From: Arthrobacter sp. ISL-30 | GTDB taxonomy: Bacteria > Actinomycetota > Actinomycetes > Actinomycetales > Micrococcaceae | Direction: 5' to 3' | Length of the DNA stretch: 64,000 nucleotides | NCBI RefSeq assembly: GCF_018613855.1 | Contig: NZ_JAGGPK010000041.1 | Span: 1 to 64,000 of the forward strand | In this document: piece after piece, positions 62,046 through 64,000 of the stretch | Layout of the letters: each line of letters begins with the position of its first letter | Numbering within the stretch: position 1 is the first letter of the stretch | Made by a program: the position numbers and the translations under genes | Notes under the pieces: generated by a model | Told to the model about the DNA's origin: nothing | Database searches by the model: none | Seen by the model: the letters and a program-made list of their open reading frames with translations, nothing else

Positions 62046-63637
62046 GCACCAACAACCCCGCCACTGCCCCGGTTTACACCAACCCCATCCTCAATGCTGA
62101 CTGGCCGGATCCGGATGCCGTCCAAGTGGACGGTTCCTATTACCTCATCGCGTCCAGCTTCAATCGGGTGCCGGGGCTGCCGGTCCTCAAGTCCCGGAAC
62201 CTGGTCGACTGGGAATACCTGGGCCACGCCCTGCCCGCACTGCCGGGGCGGCACTATGCCCTTCCCCGCCACGGCAGCGGCGTCTGGGCCCCTGCCCTGC
62301 GCCACCACGATGGCAAGTTCTGGATCTTCTACCCCGACCCGGACCATGGAATCTTTGTCCTGACCGCCACTCACGCGGAAGGTCCCTGGAGCGAGCCCCA
62401 CCTGCTCTATGCAGGGCGCGGCCTGATCGATCCGTGCCCGTTATGGGACGACGACGGCCAGGCCTACCTGGTGCACGGCTGGGCCAAGAGCCGGATCGGC
62501 GTAAAGAACCGGCTCACCGTCCACCGGATGAGTCCGGACGGCCGGCGCCTGCTGGACAGCGGTGTACACGTCATCGACGGCGACACCCTGCCGGGATACA
62601 CCACCATCGAGGGCCCAAAGTTCTATAAGCGCGACGGCTGGTACTGGATCTTCGCGCCGGCCGGTGGCGTGGCCACCGGCTGGCAGTCAGTCTTCCGTTC
62701 CCGTTCGCCGTTTGGCCCGTACGAGGGTCGCAGGGTGCTGGAGCAGGGTTCCAGCACGGTCAACGGCCCGCACCAGGGCGCCTGGGTTAGCACGCCGGAG
62801 GGCCAGGACTGGTTCCTGCACTTCCAGGACCGGGGACCCTATGGCCGGGTGGTGCACCTCCAGCCGATGGGATGGGACCAGGACGGCTGGCCCTGGATGG
62901 GTGAAAACGCGTCCGACGGCGGACCGGGCACCCCGGTCCTGCACCACTCCTACCCTGCCGGCACGGCACCGGAAAACGTGGCACCCCCTGCCTCCGACGA
63001 CTTCGCCGGCACCCGGCTAGGGCATCAATGGCACTGGCAGGCGAACCCGGACGAGACCTGGCTGACACTGCCTGGCAACGGCACGGCCGTGCTGCACCCC
63101 AAGGCCAACGACCCCATCAACCTGCGCGAACTGCCGAACGTCCTCGGCCAGATCCTGCCCGGCGTGGAGTGCAGCTTCAGCACCTCGCTGGAACTGGACG
63201 CCGTCCCGGCGGGGAGCAGGGCCGGCGTCGTACTCCTGGGCCGGCAGTACGCCTGGCTGGGCATCCTCCGGACTGCGAACGGCTATGCCCTTGGCTCGGG
63301 GCGCGGCGGGGAGCGGCCGCATGAGGAGCCGCTCCCCGGGTCGCTGCTGGATCCGGTCGAGCTCTCCGGCCCTCGCCTGGAACTGCGAATCACTGTCGAC
63401 GCCGATCATCGTGCCCGCTTTGCGTGGCGCGATGACGCCAAAGCGGAGTGGCAGGTCCTGGACACAGTGTTTGAGGTGGTGGAGGGGCAATGGATCGGTG
63501 CTGAACTCGGGATTTTCGCAGCCTCTCCCCTCGGTTCGGCTGAGAGCGGCAGTGTTATTGTGGGACCCGTGCGAGTGGATACCGCACCAGCAGCCGTGGA
63601 CCCCTCCGGGGCATTCGCGGTGGCTGCGACATCATGA
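62042..63637 (+). CDS. GH43 beta-xylosidase / alpha-L-arabinofuranosidase
   Basis: 531 residues from the ATG at 62042; a frame open further upstream is antisense-free but overlaps the DUF6807 gene and is rejected. Propeller motifs: NADWPDPDAVQVDGSYYLIASSFN (base Asp), LIDPCPLWDDDGQAYLVHGW (pKa-tuning Asp) and TTIEGPKFYKRDGWYWIF (acid Glu). The C-terminal ~190 residues form a beta-sandwich with GVVLLGRQYAWLGI, as in GH43 xylosidases. No signal peptide, so intracellular. Stop overlaps the next start. Confidence 0.9.
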   Translation: MSTNNPATAPVYTNPILNADWPDPDAVQVDGSYYLIASSFNRVPGLPVLKSRNLVDWEYLGHALPALPGRHYALPRHGSGVWAPALRHHDGKFWIFYPDPDHGIFVLTATHAEGPWSEPHLLYAGRGLIDPCPLWDDDGQAYLVHGWAKSRIGVKNRLTVHRMSPDGRRLLDSGVHVIDGDTLPGYTTIEGPKFYKRDGWYWIFAPAGGVATGWQSVFRSRSPFGPYEGRRVLEQGSSTVNGPHQGAWVSTPEGQDWFLHFQDRGPYGRVVHLQPMGWDQDGWPWMGENASDGGPGTPVLHHSYPAGTAPENVAPPASDDFAGTRLGHQWHWQANPDETWLTLPGNGTAVLHPKANDPINLRELPNVLGQILPGVECSFSTSLELDAVPAGSRAGVVLLGRQYAWLGILRTANGYALGSGRGGERPHEEPLPGSLLDPVELSGPRLELRITVDADHRARFAWRDDAKAEWQVLDTVFEVVEGQWIGAELGIFAASPLGSAESGSVIVGPVRVDTAPAAVDPSGAFAVAATS

Positions 63638-64000
63638 TGCCAAGGACAGCAGCGTTGACCGCCACGAAGCGACCCAAGATTGCCGACGTGGCCGCTGCCG
63701 CGGGGGTTTCGGCGCCCACGGTCTCCAAGGTGCTCAACGGCCGATCGTACGTTTCCGCCGCCACAAGGGCCAAGGTCAACCAGGCCCTGGAGGAGCTGGA
63801 CTACAGCAAACGCAGCGCGCCAGCACCGGTTCCCGGGCTGTTGCAACTGGTAGTCAACAACTTCGACAACCCCTGGCTGCTGGAAATCATGGCCGGTGCG
63901 GAGGCCGCAGCCGCACGGCAGGGCTTCACCCTGGCCTGCACCCTCGCGGAGCACGCCACGCCTGAAAGCTGGCGCAAGCTGCGGCAGGCGTCGCCCAACC
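63634..64000 (+). CDS. LacI-family regulator, N-terminal part (runs off the window)
   Basis: Starts at an ATG overlapping the GH43 stop (ATGA); MMPRTAALTATKRPKIADVA leads into the helix-turn-helix VAAAAGVSAPTVSKVLNGRSYVS. The hinge helix and the first part of the sensor domain (LLQLVVNNFDNPWLLEIMAGAEAAAARQGF) follow before the window ends. A TTG at 63655 is an alternative start. Co-transcribed with GH43 and DUF6807 and likely the regulator of this operon and the divergent importer. Confidence 0.88.
   Translation, partial: MMPRTAALTATKRPKIADVAAAAGVSAPTVSKVLNGRSYVSAATRAKVNQALEELDYSKRSAPAPVPGLLQLVVNNFDNPWLLEIMAGAEAAAARQGFTLACTLAEHATPESWRKLRQASPN

Overview
The window looks like a chromosomal stretch of a high-GC soil actinobacterium of the Arthrobacter / Pseudarthrobacter / Paenarthrobacter group (Micrococcaceae). 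The basis is high GC with GC-rich third codon positions, frequent GTG and TTG starts, a DUF4193-type zinc-ribbon protein, a mycothiol-dependent maleylpyruvate-isomerase-family protein, and the ureABCEFGD order followed by a NiCoT nickel permease. No rRNA, tRNA or CRISPR array was seen.

Layout. 1-7.6 kb is a worn, mobile-looking flank: the end of an IS21-type element (IstB tail), a secreted metallophosphoesterase, a serine-recombinase remnant, two small lipoproteins, an ECF sigma factor broken by a 2-nt duplication with a membrane partner, dinB, and two GNAT acetyltransferases (one frameshifted). 7.8-15.5 kb holds an amino-acid permease, then a minus-strand operon (polar amino-acid ABC importer, Gfo/Idh/MocA oxidoreductase, DadA-like oxidase) divergent from a LacI regulator, with a pair of perfect inverted 14-bp operator-like sites between them. 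15.6-22.5 kb carries a universal stress protein and a complete urease locus (ureABCEFGD plus nickel importer). 22.6-32 kb is mixed: stress or envelope small proteins, RNase Z, a 5'-truncated idonate dehydrogenase beside a cupin-XRE regulator, a frameshifted thioredoxin-reductase-like flavoprotein, DUF4193, a DUF3592-like protein and a MarR-MFS efflux pair.

32.3-44.7 kb is a coherent amino-acid catabolic block. A LysR regulator diverges from an operon encoding a pipecolate-oxidase-like flavoprotein, a 2-oxoadipate dioxygenase/decarboxylase (HglS/YdcJ type), an ALDH7-type 2-aminoadipate-semialdehyde dehydrogenase and an FAD-linked D-2-hydroxyglutarate-type dehydrogenase. Together these fit L-pipecolate to 2-oxoglutarate, with the aminoadipate deamination step unassigned. 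A convergent amino-acid ABC importer, a second LysR and a Glu/Leu/Phe/Val-type dehydrogenase follow.

44.9-64 kb is a plant cell-wall (pectin, arabinan, galactan) block: GH27, GH43-like, GH51, an SGNH esterase, two tandem pectate lyase-pectin methylesterase fusions (one with a truncated esterase half), a sugar ABC importer lacking its own ATPase, a DUF6807 protein, a GH43 beta-xylosidase and two LacI regulators. Three identical 15-bp operator cores (TACAACGTTATAGAA) sit before GH27, the GH43-like gene and GH51, next to one LacI gene. A dispersed palindromic repeat (core CGCAGTTGTTGTCG) lies at the 3' ends of three minus-strand hydrolase genes of this block, with a diverged copy at 22.9 kb.

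Several otherwise good genes are interrupted by single indels, three of them in or next to G runs, so either base-calling errors or recent decay must be considered.
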